A DNA stretch of 64,000 bases, taken from the NCBI GenBank assembly GCA_949290705.1, contig CASESI010000022.1, positions 263,921-327,920 on the forward strand. The letters are read 5' to 3'. The notes below the pieces were generated by a model. That model did no database searches and was not told where the DNA came from. It saw nothing but the letters and a program-made list of their open reading frames with translations. Positions 28,041 to 39,410 of the stretch are shown piece by piece. The translations under genes were made by a program, and so were the position numbers. Each line of letters starts with the position of its first letter. Within the stretch, counting starts at the first letter, position 1. This DNA comes from an uncultured Holosporaceae bacterium (GTDB lineage Bacteria > Pseudomonadota > Alphaproteobacteria > UBA3830 > CASESI01).

Positions 28041-30695
28041 ATGCAGCATAGTTTCGAAATAAGGAATGCTTTTTTAAATTTTTTTGCAAACAAAGGTCAT
28101 AAAATAATGCCATCAAGTAATCTTATTACTGGTGATAAGTCATTGTTATTTGTGAACGCGGGAATGGTCCCTTTTAAGAAATATTTTTTAAATGAAGAAA
28201 TTCCGCCTTACTCGACTATGACAACGGCGCAAAAATGCCTAAGGGTAAGTGGAAAACATAATGATTTGGATCAGGTTGGGTTTACAAAGCGGCATCATAC
28301 ATTCTTTGAGATGCTTGGGAATTTTTCATTCGGAAAATATTTTAAAGCCGAGGTTATTCCTTATGCTTGGGAATTTTTAACTAAGGTTTTATGTCTTGAT
28401 CCAAAAAGACTTTATATAACAGTGTTTTCAGAAGATCAGGAAGCGTTTAATCTTTGGAAGAAAATAACAGGATTTGAAGATAGTAAGATTATAAAGATTT
28501 CTACAAGTGATAATTTCTGGTCGATGGGGGATACAGGACCTTGTGGTCCATGCTCGGAGATTTTTTATGATCATGGTGATAAATATCCTGGTGATATTCC
28601 TGGTTCAGGAAACGAACTTGATCGATTTATTGAAATTTGGAATCTCGTTTTTATGCAAAAGAATAAGATAGATCCTGATACGATGGTTGATCTTGATAAA
28701 AAATGCATAGATACAGGAATGGGACTTGAGAGAATCACTGCTGTTATGAATGGAACTCCGGACAATTATGAAACGGATTTGTTTACTGGATTATTGAATG
28801 CTGAATATGAAATTCTCGGTGGAACAGATCCAAAAAATCCGGCATACAGGGTCATCGCTGATCACGTAAGGTCTTCTTGTTTCTTGCTTTCAGAAGGGCT
28901 GTTGCCTTCAAATGAAGGAAGAGGATATGTGTTACGAAGAATTATAAGAAGGGCTGTGAATTACCTATATAAAATCAACAAAGATAAATTTTTGTACGAA
29001 ATTTGCGATTTCTTTTTAAATGATTTTTCAAATGCTTATCCTGAGCTCTCTCAAAATAGGGAATTCATATTGAATTCTGTAAAGAATGAAGAAAATTTGT
29101 TTAAGGAATCTTACTTTAAGGGATTTAAAATTCTTGAAAAAGAGTTGGCAAATACCAATAAAATCAGTGGTGAGTTTGCATTTAAACTTTATGATACATA
29201 TGGTTTTCCTCTTGATGTTACGTACAATATCGTCAAATCACACGATGGAACTGTTGATATAGATGGTTTTGATAAATTAATGGAAGACCAACGTGCACAA
29301 TCAAAGCAGGGCTTGAAAATGCTGCAATCTGGTGAAGATTTCCACAGCATATTCGCTGTTGCAAAATCTGAAGGTATAAGGCTTGCTGAGACTCAATTTC
29401 TGGGGTATGAACATTACGAAACTAGCAATGCTAAGGTTTTGGCAATTTTCGAAAATGGTAAGTTGGTAAATGAATTGCAAAATTGTGCTTCTGGTATAGT
29501 TATATTCGACAAAACAGTGTTTTATGCTGAATCAGGTGGGCAAGTTGCAGATCACGGGGTGATTTCTGATAATAAACTTCTTGGCGAAGTTACTGATGTG
29601 AAAAAACAAGATGGCGTGTTTTTCCATTTTATAAATTTGCAGAAAGGGTACCTCAAAGTTGGCGAATTTGTTGATATGAAGATCGATATTTCTCGCCGCA
29701 AAATGATTGCGGCAAATCATACGGCTACTCATATCTTGCACAATCTGCTAAAGGCTGAACTTGGAAAGTTTGTAACGCAACACGGATCAATGGTGTCAGA
29801 TGAGAAGTTAAGATTTGATTTTAACTACCAAAAACCTCTTGGAAAAGATATTTTAAGGAGAATAGAGCAAAGAGCTAATGAGGTTATTTTCCAAAATATT
29901 CCTGTTGTAACTGATGTTAAAGACCAAAAAGAGGCTATCTCGGAAGGAGCAATGGCTCTTTTCGGAGAGAAATACGGTGATAAAGTAAGAGTTGTTTCCA
30001 TATCTAATGATTCATTTTCATCAAGGGAGTTATGCGGAGGAACGCACGTTAAAGCAACTTCAGAAATAGGTGTTTTTAAAATATTATCCGAATCTTCAAT
30101 TGCTTCTGGTATAAGAAGGATTGAGGCGATAACTTCGTGCGCTGTAAGTGAATATTTATACGGAATTGAAGATGAACTTAATACAGTTAAAAATATTATA
30201 GGTGGAAATACTGACATTGCGACAAAGCTTCAGTCTTTAATTGAAGAAAATAAAAAATTATTGCTTCAGAATAATAACTTTATGATTGCCGAAAATATCG
30301 CAAATGCAAAAAAGATTTCAAAAGGTAAGTTCGATATCATATTTTCACTTGTTCAAAATATTGATCAACAAGTGTTCCGGTTGATGTCGGATAGGTTTTT
30401 ACAAAAATTTACGACTAGTTCCATTATTGTTCTTGCTAATATGAATGAAGAAAAAATCTCGTTTTCTGTGTCGTTGACGAATGATCTTGTCGGAGTGATG
30501 GACGCAAAAAATATTTTGTTAAAGATTATTTCTAACTTTGGTTGTAAAGGATGCGGTGGACGTAATAATTTTGCTCAAGGTGGGGTGAATATCGAAAATG
30601 CCCCGGAAGATATTGCTGCAAAGTTCAATCTTAACAAAAACACTGCAAAGCAAATAGAGCACAATATGATCAGCATGATAGAGCAATCTATCTAA
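28041..30695 (+). CDS. alaS: Alanyl-tRNA synthetase
   Basis: Class II synthetase charging tRNA-Ala, with a separate editing site. The 884-residue protein has the aminoacylation core (QKCLRVSGKHNDLDQVG, FFEMLGNFSFGKYF), the editing-domain zinc motif HTATH with the later CGGTH, a coiled-coil region, and the C-Ala domain GCKGCGGRNNFAQGG. ATG 28041 is chosen because GGGAG lies at correct spacing; the upstream ATG at 28026 overlaps that site. Monocistronic by context, with a tRNA-Thr gene convergent downstream. Confidence 0.98.
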   Translation: MQHSFEIRNAFLNFFANKGHKIMPSSNLITGDKSLLFVNAGMVPFKKYFLNEEIPPYSTMTTAQKCLRVSGKHNDLDQVGFTKRHHTFFEMLGNFSFGKYFKAEVIPYAWEFLTKVLCLDPKRLYITVFSEDQEAFNLWKKITGFEDSKIIKISTSDNFWSMGDTGPCGPCSEIFYDHGDKYPGDIPGSGNELDRFIEIWNLVFMQKNKIDPDTMVDLDKKCIDTGMGLERITAVMNGTPDNYETDLFTGLLNAEYEILGGTDPKNPAYRVIADHVRSSCFLLSEGLLPSNEGRGYVLRRIIRRAVNYLYKINKDKFLYEICDFFLNDFSNAYPELSQNREFILNSVKNEENLFKESYFKGFKILEKELANTNKISGEFAFKLYDTYGFPLDVTYNIVKSHDGTVDIDGFDKLMEDQRAQSKQGLKMLQSGEDFHSIFAVAKSEGIRLAETQFLGYEHYETSNAKVLAIFENGKLVNELQNCASGIVIFDKTVFYAESGGQVADHGVISDNKLLGEVTDVKKQDGVFFHFINLQKGYLKVGEFVDMKIDISRRKMIAANHTATHILHNLLKAELGKFVTQHGSMVSDEKLRFDFNYQKPLGKDILRRIEQRANEVIFQNIPVVTDVKDQKEAISEGAMALFGEKYGDKVRVVSISNDSFSSRELCGGTHVKATSEIGVFKILSESSIASGIRRIEAITSCAVSEYLYGIEDELNTVKNIIGGNTDIATKLQSLIEENKKLLLQNNNFMIAENIANAKKISKGKFDIIFSLVQNIDQQVFRLMSDRFLQKFTTSSIIVLANMNEEKISFSVSLTNDLVGVMDAKNILLKIISNFGCKGCGGRNNFAQGGVNIENAPEDIAAKFNLNKNTAKQIEHNMISMIEQSI

Positions 30696-30729
30696 CCCTT
30701 ACTTTTGTTTTTCGTAAAATGCGGGAAAA

Positions 30730-30805
30730 TGGTGCCGGACGACGGACTTGAACCGCCGACCTACTGATTACAAATCAGCCGCTCTACCAGCTGAGCTAGT
30801 CCGGC
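30730..30805 (-). tRNA. tRNA-Thr (anticodon TGT)
   Basis: On the minus strand a complete cloverleaf is visible. The acceptor stem is GCCGGAC/GTCCGGC with discriminator A and an encoded CCA end (30730-30732). The D arm contains AGCTCAGCTGGTAGAGC. The anticodon stem GCTGA/TCAGT encloses loop TTTGTAA, so the anticodon is TGT (threonine). The T arm contains GGTTCGAGTCC. The total is 76 bases including CCA. It stands alone between alaS (convergent) and rplY. Confidence 0.97.
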
Positions 30806-30886
30806 AAAAACACGAGAGGCATTATATCGCTGATGTCGCTTTGTGTCAAGAAGAAAATCTATAGGATTTTGATAAGTAAAAATTGC

Positions 30887-30915
30887 TTGTAAAAGGTGTT
30901 AATGGATGTTACAAT
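30887..30915 (+). promoter_or_regulatory. Sigma70 promoter for rplY
   Basis: TTGTAA (30887-30892), a 17-base spacer, then TACAAT (30910-30915) preceded by TGT, giving an extended -10. It ends 27 bases before the rplY start, leaving a short leader. Confidence 0.6.
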
Positions 30916-30942
30916 GATAGTAAATATTTATTTTCAGGTGTT

Positions 30943-31590
30943 ATGTCTGTAGAGGAATTATTATTAAAAAAGAGAGATATTAGTACTACTGGTGCTGTTA
31001 ATGCTCTTAGGAAAAGCGGGTATGTCCCGGGGGTGATTTATGGTGACTCAAAGGATGCGGAACCTATTTCTGTAAGCGAATTGTCTTTGATGAAAACTAT
31101 TGAATCTGGAAGTATTTCAAAGGTTTTTCACATTGATTGTGATGGTCAAAAATTAAGGGCTGTGATAAAAGATGTTCAGTTTCATCCAGTAAGTTCTCGC
31201 CCATTAAGTGTTGATTTTATGCGCGTTACAAAGGGGGCAAAGGTTAACATTAAGGTTAGGGTCAATTTCTTGAACGAGAATTTATCACCTGCTATCAAGA
31301 AAGGTGGTGTGTTGAATGTTGCAATTCACGAAGTTTTGTTGGCATGCGATATCGATCATGTGCCAGAGAGTCTCGATGTTGATATTTCTGGTATTGATTT
31401 TCATCATGCTGTGAAGGTAAGGGATTTGCCTTTACCAGAAGGGGCAAGGTGTGTGAACCTTACCGATGATTTGACGGTTGCAACTGTTGTTGCTCCAAGC
31501 GGTTTGCGTTCGGAAATGAACAAAGAGGCTGCGGATGATGCTGCAGCTGCCGCAGGTGCTTCAGATAAATCTACAACAGAAGAAAAGTAA
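30943..31590 (+). CDS. rplY: 50S ribosomal protein bL25, long (CTC) form
   Basis: Binds 5S rRNA in the large subunit. The 215-residue protein is the two-domain CTC/TL5 form: an N-terminal 5S-binding domain (NALRKSGYVPGVIYG, KAVIKDVQFHPV-like segment) and a C-terminal beta domain (PEGARCVNLTDDLTVATVV), then an acidic Ala-rich tail. Start ATG 30943 follows AGGTG; the frame extends 20 codons upstream through the promoter, so the longer start is rejected. pth and ychF, the usual followers, are absent; dcd comes next. Confidence 0.95.
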   Translation: MSVEELLLKKRDISTTGAVNALRKSGYVPGVIYGDSKDAEPISVSELSLMKTIESGSISKVFHIDCDGQKLRAVIKDVQFHPVSSRPLSVDFMRVTKGAKVNIKVRVNFLNENLSPAIKKGGVLNVAIHEVLLACDIDHVPESLDVDISGIDFHHAVKVRDLPLPEGARCVNLTDDLTVATVVAPSGLRSEMNKEAADDAAAAAGASDKSTTEEK

Positions 31591-31646
31591 TTTTTCTCAT
31601 TATTTATTTTTTTTGTTTTCAATTTATATTTTTTTAAGGTGCTTCT

Positions 31647-32207
31647 ATGCCTGTGATGTCAGATAAATGGATCAAAGAGATGGCTGTAAATCATGGTATG
31701 ATTTCAGATTTTGTCGATACTCAGATTGAGAAAGGTATTTTATCTTACGGTGTTTCGTCGTATGGATATGATGCACGAGTTGGGGATGAGTTTAAGATTT
31801 TTACTAATGTTAATAATGCTTTGATTGATCCGAAAAAATTACCAAATGATGCATTTACTTCAAAGAAGGCGGATTGCTGCATAATTCCACCTAACAGTTT
31901 TGTGTTGGCGAGTACGGTTGAATATTTTAAAATTCCAAGGGATGTTTTGGTGATTTGCCTTGGAAAATCCACTTACGCAAGGTGCGGAATTATCGTGAAT
32001 GTCACTCCGCTTGAGCCAGAATGGGAAGGTCATGTCACTTTGGAATTTTCCAATACCACGACGTTGCCTGTGAAAATTTATGCAAACGAGGGAGCATGTC
32101 AATTTATCTTTTTAAAAGCTGATTCTGAATGCGCAAAGTCGTACAAAGATAAGAAAGGTAAGTACATGGGCCAGATTGGTATTACTCTACCAAAAATTCA
32201 GAAATAA
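31647..32207 (+). CDS. dcd: dCTP deaminase
   Basis: Deaminates dCTP to dUTP, the main source of dUMP for thymidylate in many Gram-negative bacteria. The 186-residue product has the family motifs [30 protein letters not shown] (with the substrate-binding Ser-Thr-Tyr-Ala-Arg) and [19 protein letters not shown], including the catalytic Glu. Start ATG 31647 follows AAGGTG. It lies 56 bases after rplY and may be co-transcribed. It faces the efflux adaptor gene tail-to-tail. Confidence 0.95.
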   Translation: MPVMSDKWIKEMAVNHGMISDFVDTQIEKGILSYGVSSYGYDARVGDEFKIFTNVNNALIDPKKLPNDAFTSKKADCCIIPPNSFVLASTVEYFKIPRDVLVICLGKSTYARCGIIVNVTPLEPEWEGHVTLEFSNTTTLPVKIYANEGACQFIFLKADSECAKSYKDKKGKYMGQIGITLPKIQK

Positions 32208-32217
32208 AAAATAAAAT

Positions 32218-33471
32218 TTATTTTTTTTCTGTTTTATTTTGTTTTGCTGTTGGTTCTGATTTATTAACGGTTGGCTTTTTTGCGTCCGTTGTTACAGGGC
32301 TCTCTTTCTTGTTCTCAGCTTGTGGCGATACATCATTCCCTTTAGCAGGGTTTAGAATGTCCATACCTTTATAAATTGCATCGTTGTTTACAATTTTAAC
32401 AGGTTGACCATCTTGTACGCGGATATGTCCCTTTGTTACAACTGTGTCACCTGGGAAGATGCCGCTTAGGACCTCAACGTTACCTTTCTGTTGGAATGTG
32501 CCGATGACAACGTTTGTGCGTAGTGCGACACCATCAACAACTCGGTATACGAAATCTTCACCGTTTGTGCGCATCACCGCGGTTTCAGGGATAAGTGTCG
32601 CCTTATCAGAGTGTTCGGTGATAATTTTTACGTTCGCGAATTGTCCGGAAACGATGTTGCTATCGTGATCGTCAAGTACTGCCCTTGCAATGACCATATG
32701 GCTTGATTTTTCGGATATAGGGCTTATCGCCTTTATTGTACCGTAATATTCACTTGGGTTGTTTTCCGTTGTGATAATAATTGTTTGCCCGACGGATACA
32801 TTTGCAAGTTGGAGTTCAGGAATTCTAAATTCCACCTCTAATGGTGTGTCGTTAACGATTGAGGCAAGTTGAGATCCCCTCTGTACGTAATCACCTGGTG
32901 CAATATCGATAAGGCCGATTCTTCCATTCATAGGTGAATATATTTTGTATTTGCTCAATTCAATTTTTGCAACTTCTGATTGGGCAGCAAGAGATTTCAT
33001 CTCAGCTTCTCTTTTGAATACTTCACTGTCCGAAATATATTTTTTTGCCTGTAAACCTTTTGCTCTTTCAAATTCAGCTTTTGCATGGGTTAATCTTGCA
33101 AGAATCTCGTTATACTTTGCAACAGCCAGTGAATCATCAAAGGAAATCAGTAATTGTCCTTTTGTGACGTCCGTACCTTCTGTAAAATGGATAGTCTTTA
33201 TAATTCCTTCTATTTCGGATCTTATTACGACCTGGCTATTAGGTTTAAGGTTACCCACACAATTTATATATAGCTCAACTTCTCCAATTTTTGCTTTCGC
33301 AATTTCAACCTTTGGGCTTTTGATTTTGCCTGGATGTTTAGGCGTTTTTTGGACAAAAGGTGCGTCTTTGTAATTGTGAGAGGTGCATTTTTTTACAGTT
33401 ATAATGGCTACAATCAAACATAATACAGCAGCACAACATATAAGAATTTTTGTTTTGTCGAATTGTTTCAT
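32218..33471 (-). CDS. RND-efflux periplasmic adaptor (membrane fusion protein)
   Basis: A 417-residue HlyD/AcrA-type adaptor that would link an inner-membrane RND pump to an outer-membrane channel. Residues about 8-26 form a single N-terminal anchor. The lipoyl half-motifs (GNLKPNSQVVIRSEIEGII and KYKIYSPMNGRIGLIDIAPG) flank a short coiled coil (about 110-165); beta-barrel and membrane-proximal domains follow. The last 50 residues are a Lys/Pro/Thr-rich tail outside the fold. No pump gene is adjacent: dcd converges on one side and rplK diverges on the other. Confidence 0.88.
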   Translation of the reverse strand: MKQFDKTKILICCAAVLCLIVAIITVKKCTSHNYKDAPFVQKTPKHPGKIKSPKVEIAKAKIGEVELYINCVGNLKPNSQVVIRSEIEGIIKTIHFTEGTDVTKGQLLISFDDSLAVAKYNEILARLTHAKAEFERAKGLQAKKYISDSEVFKREAEMKSLAAQSEVAKIELSKYKIYSPMNGRIGLIDIAPGDYVQRGSQLASIVNDTPLEVEFRIPELQLANVSVGQTIIITTENNPSEYYGTIKAISPISEKSSHMVIARAVLDDHDSNIVSGQFANVKIITEHSDKATLIPETAVMRTNGEDFVYRVVDGVALRTNVVIGTFQQKGNVEVLSGIFPGDTVVTKGHIRVQDGQPVKIVNNDAIYKGMDILNPAKGNDVSPQAENKKESPVTTDAKKPTVNKSEPTAKQNKTEKK

Positions 33472-33557
33472 GGCAATCTCCTTTTACTAAAAGTATAACC
33501 CAAAATTATTAACAAAAGGTAAAACAACTGCAATAAAGTAAAATATAAAAATTTTTA

Positions 33558-33586
33558 TTGCATTACTTTTGCAATTATGGTATTAT
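33558..33586 (+). promoter_or_regulatory. Sigma70 promoter for rplK-rplA
   Basis: TTGCAT (33558-33563), 17-base spacer, TATTAT (33581-33586) preceded by TGG, an extended -10. It lies 32 bases before the rplK start. The promoter shows that rplK heads its own unit instead of being read from secE-nusG. Confidence 0.65.
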
Positions 33587-33618
33587 AACAGCTATTGTTT
33601 TTAAATGTCAAAAGAATT

Positions 33619-34044
33619 ATGGCAAAGATAGTAGGGTATATTAAGTTGCAGGTGCCTGCGGCTCAAGCTAATCCATCGCCACCTATCGGTCCAGCATTGG
33701 GACAACGTGGTTTAAAGATAATGGATTTTTGTAAGGATTTCAATGCAAAATCAAAGGATTGGAAACCTGGAACGCCGTTGTCTGTTGTTATTACTGTGTA
33801 TGATAATAAGACTTTTGATTTTATCATCAAGACGCCTCCTGTGTCATTCATGATTAAGGAAAAGGCTGGGCTAAAAAGTGCGGCAAAGCAACCTGGACGT
33901 GATACGCCTATTTTCATCACGATGAAGGATGTTGAGGAGATCGCAAAGGCTAAGATGGCTGATTTGGTTGTTAATGATTTGGAAGCTGCGAAGAACACCG
34001 TGATTGGTTCGGCTAGGTCGATGGGCATCAGGGTTAACGGTTAA
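33619..34044 (+). CDS. rplK: 50S ribosomal protein uL11
   Basis: Part of the GTPase-associated centre of the large subunit, binding 23S rRNA together with L10/L12. The 141-residue product has the family start [20 protein letters not shown], then [19 protein letters not shown] and the C-terminal rRNA-binding segment ending in [14 protein letters not shown] 33619 gives the normal length; the frame opens eight codons earlier without a ribosome site. rplA follows after 15 bases. Confidence 0.98.
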   Translation: MAKIVGYIKLQVPAAQANPSPPIGPALGQRGLKIMDFCKDFNAKSKDWKPGTPLSVVITVYDNKTFDFIIKTPPVSFMIKEKAGLKSAAKQPGRDTPIFITMKDVEEIAKAKMADLVVNDLEAAKNTVIGSARSMGIRVNG

Positions 34045-34059
34045 ATAGGAGATTTTATT

Positions 34060-34749
34060 ATGACAAAAATTGCCAAGAGATTGAAAAATATTTCTGCTTC
34101 TTATGATGCCGAGAAAGAGTATTCGTTGGATGATGCTGTTGAGATTTTGAAAAAAAACGCAAGCTGCAAGTTTGATGAAACGATAGAAATTGCTATGGCG
34201 CTTAATGTTGATCCAAAGAAATCCGATCAATATTTGCGTGGTGTTGTTGGTATGCCTAATGGTACAGGTAAGGTTGTCCGTGTGGCTGTGTTCGCAAAGG
34301 ATGCAAAGGCTGAGGAAGCAAAGAAAGCTGGTGCGGATATTGTTGGGGAAAAGGATTTGCTAGACGAGATTGCTGCTGGAAAGCCTTTCGATTATGATGT
34401 GTGTATTGCTACACCTGATATGATGGTTGCTGTTGGTAAGATTGGTAAAATTTTGGGCCCAAAGGGATTGATGCCGAACCCAAAGACCGGCACTGTTACA
34501 TTTGATGTTGCAAAGGCGATAGACAACATTAAAAAAGGTCAGGTTGAGTACAAGACTGAAAAGGCTGGTATCGTTCATGCTGGTGTTGCAAAGGCAAGCT
34601 TTTCTGCGGACGCGATTAAGCAAAATATTCAGGCTTTCATCGACGAGATTATGCGTGTGAAACCTGCCGTGGTTAAGGTTAATTACGTAAAGTCGATTTA
34701 CCTTTCTACAACAATGGGACCAAGTGTTAAATTGGTTTCTGTAAATTAA
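34060..34749 (+). CDS. rplA: 50S ribosomal protein uL1
   Basis: Forms the L1 stalk that moves E-site tRNA out; in many bacteria it also represses its own operon by binding the mRNA leader. The 229-residue protein has the family motifs SLDDAVEILKKNASCKFDETIE and KIGKILGPKGLMPNPKTGTV. Start ATG 34060 follows AGGAGA. Normally rplJ, rplL and rpoBC come next; here the following gene is gyrB, so the operon is cut after rplA. Confidence 0.98.
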   Translation: MTKIAKRLKNISASYDAEKEYSLDDAVEILKKNASCKFDETIEIAMALNVDPKKSDQYLRGVVGMPNGTGKVVRVAVFAKDAKAEEAKKAGADIVGEKDLLDEIAAGKPFDYDVCIATPDMMVAVGKIGKILGPKGLMPNPKTGTVTFDVAKAIDNIKKGQVEYKTEKAGIVHAGVAKASFSADAIKQNIQAFIDEIMRVKPAVVKVNYVKSIYLSTTMGPSVKLVSVN

Positions 34750-34775
34750 TTTTTTCTTCTTTTTTCCTTTTTAAA

Positions 34776-37155
<2,380 letters not shown>

Positions 37156-37183
37156 ATTTTTTTAAAAAAATTAAAAAAAATGC

Positions 37184-37212
37184 TTGACATTTAAAAATTT
37201 CTGTGATATATT
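37184..37212 (+). promoter_or_regulatory. rpsU promoter P1 (extended -10)
   Basis: Consensus TTGACA (37184-37189), 17-base spacer, TATATT (37207-37212) preceded by TGA. It lies in the gap after gyrB and reads towards rpsU. It is the only perfect -35 hexamer noted in the window. Confidence 0.75.
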
Positions 37213-37263
37213 GTTCTTTGTTCATGGTTTTCCAAAACGAAAAATAAAAATTAAAAAAAGTAC

Positions 37264-37292
37264 TTGACTTTTTATTTTTTTTGTGATACGAT
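37264..37292 (+). promoter_or_regulatory. rpsU promoter P2 (extended -10)
   Basis: TTGACT (37264-37269), 17-base spacer, TACGAT (37287-37292), again with TGA before the -10. It repeats the layout of P1 80 bases downstream, with the same CTTGAC and TGTGATA segments, and ends 28 bases before the rpsU start. Confidence 0.65.
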
Positions 37293-37320
37293 TACAAATC
37301 AGTTTAAAGAAGAGGACATT

Positions 37321-37515
37321 TTGATAGTTTACGTAAGGGATAATAATGTCGAACAAGCAATTCGTGCATTAAAGAAAAAATTACAGAGGGAAGGTGTTTT
37401 TAAAGAAATGAAGAAAAGAAAGCATTTCGAGACGAAAGGACAAATTGAAGCTCGCCGTAAGAGTGAGGCTGCAAGGCGTTACATTAAACTTTCTCGCGAT
37501 TCATTTGCTATTTAA
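37321..37515 (+). CDS. rpsU: 30S ribosomal protein bS21
   Basis: Small-subunit protein needed for efficient initiation on native mRNA. The 64-residue product ([18 protein letters not shown]..., [19 protein letters not shown]) matches bS21 in length and sequence. No ATG lies near the expected N-terminus; TTG 37321 is the probable start, with GAGG a few bases ahead. A longer upstream frame would run through promoter P2 and is rejected. Two tandem promoters precede it. Confidence 0.95.
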   Translation: MIVYVRDNNVEQAIRALKKKLQREGVFKEMKKRKHFETKGQIEARRKSEAARRYIKLSRDSFAI

Positions 37516-37541
37516 TTTTTATATTTTTTCAGGGTATTGGA

Positions 37542-38780
37542 ATGCTGGATATTTCTTTTATTCGGTCTAACCCTTCACTTTTTAACGATAAACAAAATAT
37601 GCGTGGTGCCGCAACAAAGGCTGACGGCATTTTGGCGCTGGATTCTTCTATTCGTGCTTTGAAGGCTGAAATTCAAGGTTTACAGTCGAGGCGTAATGAA
37701 TTGGCAAAGCTTATGCCGAAAACTGATGCGTTGATTGCCGAGGCGCGTGATGTGAAGAATTTGATCACCTCGAAAAGTGAGGAGTTGGCGAAACACGAGG
37801 CGGAGTTGAATGCTTTGATGCTTTCTATTCCGAACATGATCGCGGATGATGTGCCGTATGGTGAATCGGATGCGGATAATAAGGAGTTGCGCAAATTCGG
37901 GGAGAAGCCGGTTTTTGATTTTAAACCGTTGACTCATTACGAATTGTGCGAGGAGCAGATGGGGAATATGGATTTCAAAACGCCATCTGTGATTTCTGGG
38001 GCAAGGTTTTCCGTGTTAAAGGGGAAGCTTGCTCGGCTTGAAAGGGCTGTTGCGAATTATTTGCTTGATACCCACACGACGGAGTTTGGGTACCAAGAAA
38101 TTTCCGTTCCGTTTTTGGTGAAGGACATCGCTCTTTACGGGACTGGGCAATTGCCTAAATTCCAGGAGGATCTCTTTAAAACCACAGACGGAATGTGGTT
38201 GATTCCTACCGCTGAGGTGTATTTAACAAACTTGGCCCGGGAAAGTATATTGAAAGATGCTGATCTGCCGTTGCGGTTTGTTGCCGAGACGGCTTGCTTC
38301 AGGTCAGAGGCTGGTGCTGCGGGTCGTGACACCAGAGGGATCGTGAGGCAGCATCAATTTAATAAGGTGGAGCTTGTCTCGGTTGTTCGCCCAGAGGACA
38401 GCAAGGCAGAGCATGAACGTATGACAAATGCGGCAGAGACCGTTTTACAAAGGTTGGGTCTGCACTATCGTGTGGTGAAATTGTGTTCGAAAGACATTGG
38501 TTTTTCTGCACGGAAGACATACGACATAGAGGTTTGGGTGCCAGGCCTTAACCGTTATATGGAGATATCGAGTTGTTCGAATTGCTGGGATTTCCAGGCA
38601 CGTCGGATGAAAACTCGGATTAAGCGCGAGACGGGAAATGTTTTTGCGCACACGTTGAATGGCTCGGGTGTTGCCGTTGGACGGCTGCTCGTTGCGATTA
38701 TAGAGAATTATCAAACGAAAGACGGAAGGATTAAAATTCCGGAGGCTTTGTTGAAATATCTCCCATTTTCGGAGATTTAA
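37542..38780 (+). CDS. serS: Seryl-tRNA synthetase
   Basis: Class II synthetase charging tRNA-Ser and tRNA-Sec. The 412-residue product has the N-terminal long coiled-coil arm that binds tRNA (residues about 25-105), motif 2 with FRSEAGAAGRDTRGIVRQHQ and motif 3 ending GVAVGRLLVAIIENYQ. Start ATG 37542. It is 26 bases after rpsU, so it may share the rpsU promoters. The end overlaps engB tail-to-tail by four bases. Confidence 0.98.
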   Translation: MLDISFIRSNPSLFNDKQNMRGAATKADGILALDSSIRALKAEIQGLQSRRNELAKLMPKTDALIAEARDVKNLITSKSEELAKHEAELNALMLSIPNMIADDVPYGESDADNKELRKFGEKPVFDFKPLTHYELCEEQMGNMDFKTPSVISGARFSVLKGKLARLERAVANYLLDTHTTEFGYQEISVPFLVKDIALYGTGQLPKFQEDLFKTTDGMWLIPTAEVYLTNLARESILKDADLPLRFVAETACFRSEAGAAGRDTRGIVRQHQFNKVELVSVVRPEDSKAEHERMTNAAETVLQRLGLHYRVVKLCSKDIGFSARKTYDIEVWVPGLNRYMEISSCSNCWDFQARRMKTRIKRETGNVFAHTLNGSGVAVGRLLVAIIENYQTKDGRIKIPEALLKYLPFSEI

Positions 38781-39364
38781 AATTCAACAGCTTTAATTAT
38801 TTCTTTTTTTAATTCTTCTATTCCCTGTTTGGATTCAGAGCTGACGGCGAGAATTTTTGGGTAAGCCGCTGCAATTGTTTGATTTTTTGCCTCTATCGCT
38901 TCGATATTGGGATTTGGTTCCTTGTCGATTTTGGTGAGGATGGTTTCGAATGATACGGCGTTCTCGCTTAGGAATTTTAAAATGTCGGCGTCTGTTTCTT
39001 TGTATCCATGACGGCTGTCAATCAGCAAGAAAACCCGGCGAAGATTGACTCTACCACGGAGGTAGTTGATTATAAGGGTGTTCCAATTCTTTTTGGTTTC
39101 CTTCGAGACTTTCGCGTATCCATATCCGGGAAGGTCGGCGAGGATGAAAGAGTTGGCGATTTTGAAAAAGTTGATTTGTTGCGTTCTGCCGGGGGTGTTT
39201 GAAACCCTCGCGATTTTGCTGTTTACAAGGGCGTTGATAAGGCTTGATTTCCCAACGTTGGATCTTCCGACAAATGCAAATTCGGGAAGGTCGAAATATG
39301 GGATAGAGTCAAGTGTTGCCGCCCCAGCAAGGAATTCAACACGGTTAAAATCTGCAATATTCAT
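38777..39364 (-). CDS. engB: Ribosome-biogenesis GTPase EngB (YsxC/YihA)
   Basis: Essential small GTPase for 50S assembly. The 195-residue protein has G1 GRSNVGKSSLINAL, G2/G3 NTPGRTQQINFF and DLPGYGYAKVSKETK, and G4 TKIDKEPN (consensus TKxD). Normal length. It is convergent with serS and divergent from an unknown gene at 39.4 kb. In many Alphaproteobacteria it stands near yidC; that neighbour is not here. Confidence 0.95.
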   Translation of the reverse strand: MNIADFNRVEFLAGAATLDSIPYFDLPEFAFVGRSNVGKSSLINALVNSKIARVSNTPGRTQQINFFKIANSFILADLPGYGYAKVSKETKKNWNTLIINYLRGRVNLRRVFLLIDSRHGYKETDADILKFLSENAVSFETILTKIDKEPNPNIEAIEAKNQTIAAAYPKILAVSSESKQGIEELKKEIIKAVEF

Positions 39365-39410
39365 AAACGCGATTTTAACAAATATTTTGTTTTAAAGAAA
39401 GGAGGTTATT

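Noticed and set aside
32200-32225. AAAATAAA/TTTATTTT inverted repeat between dcd and the efflux adaptor gene
   Set aside because: Weak all-AT stem that overlaps the adaptor stop; not enough for a terminator call.
37157-37180. A/T palindrome after gyrB as an intrinsic terminator
   Set aside because: The stem would be A-T pairs only, with no GC core, and it merges with the rpsU promoter region.
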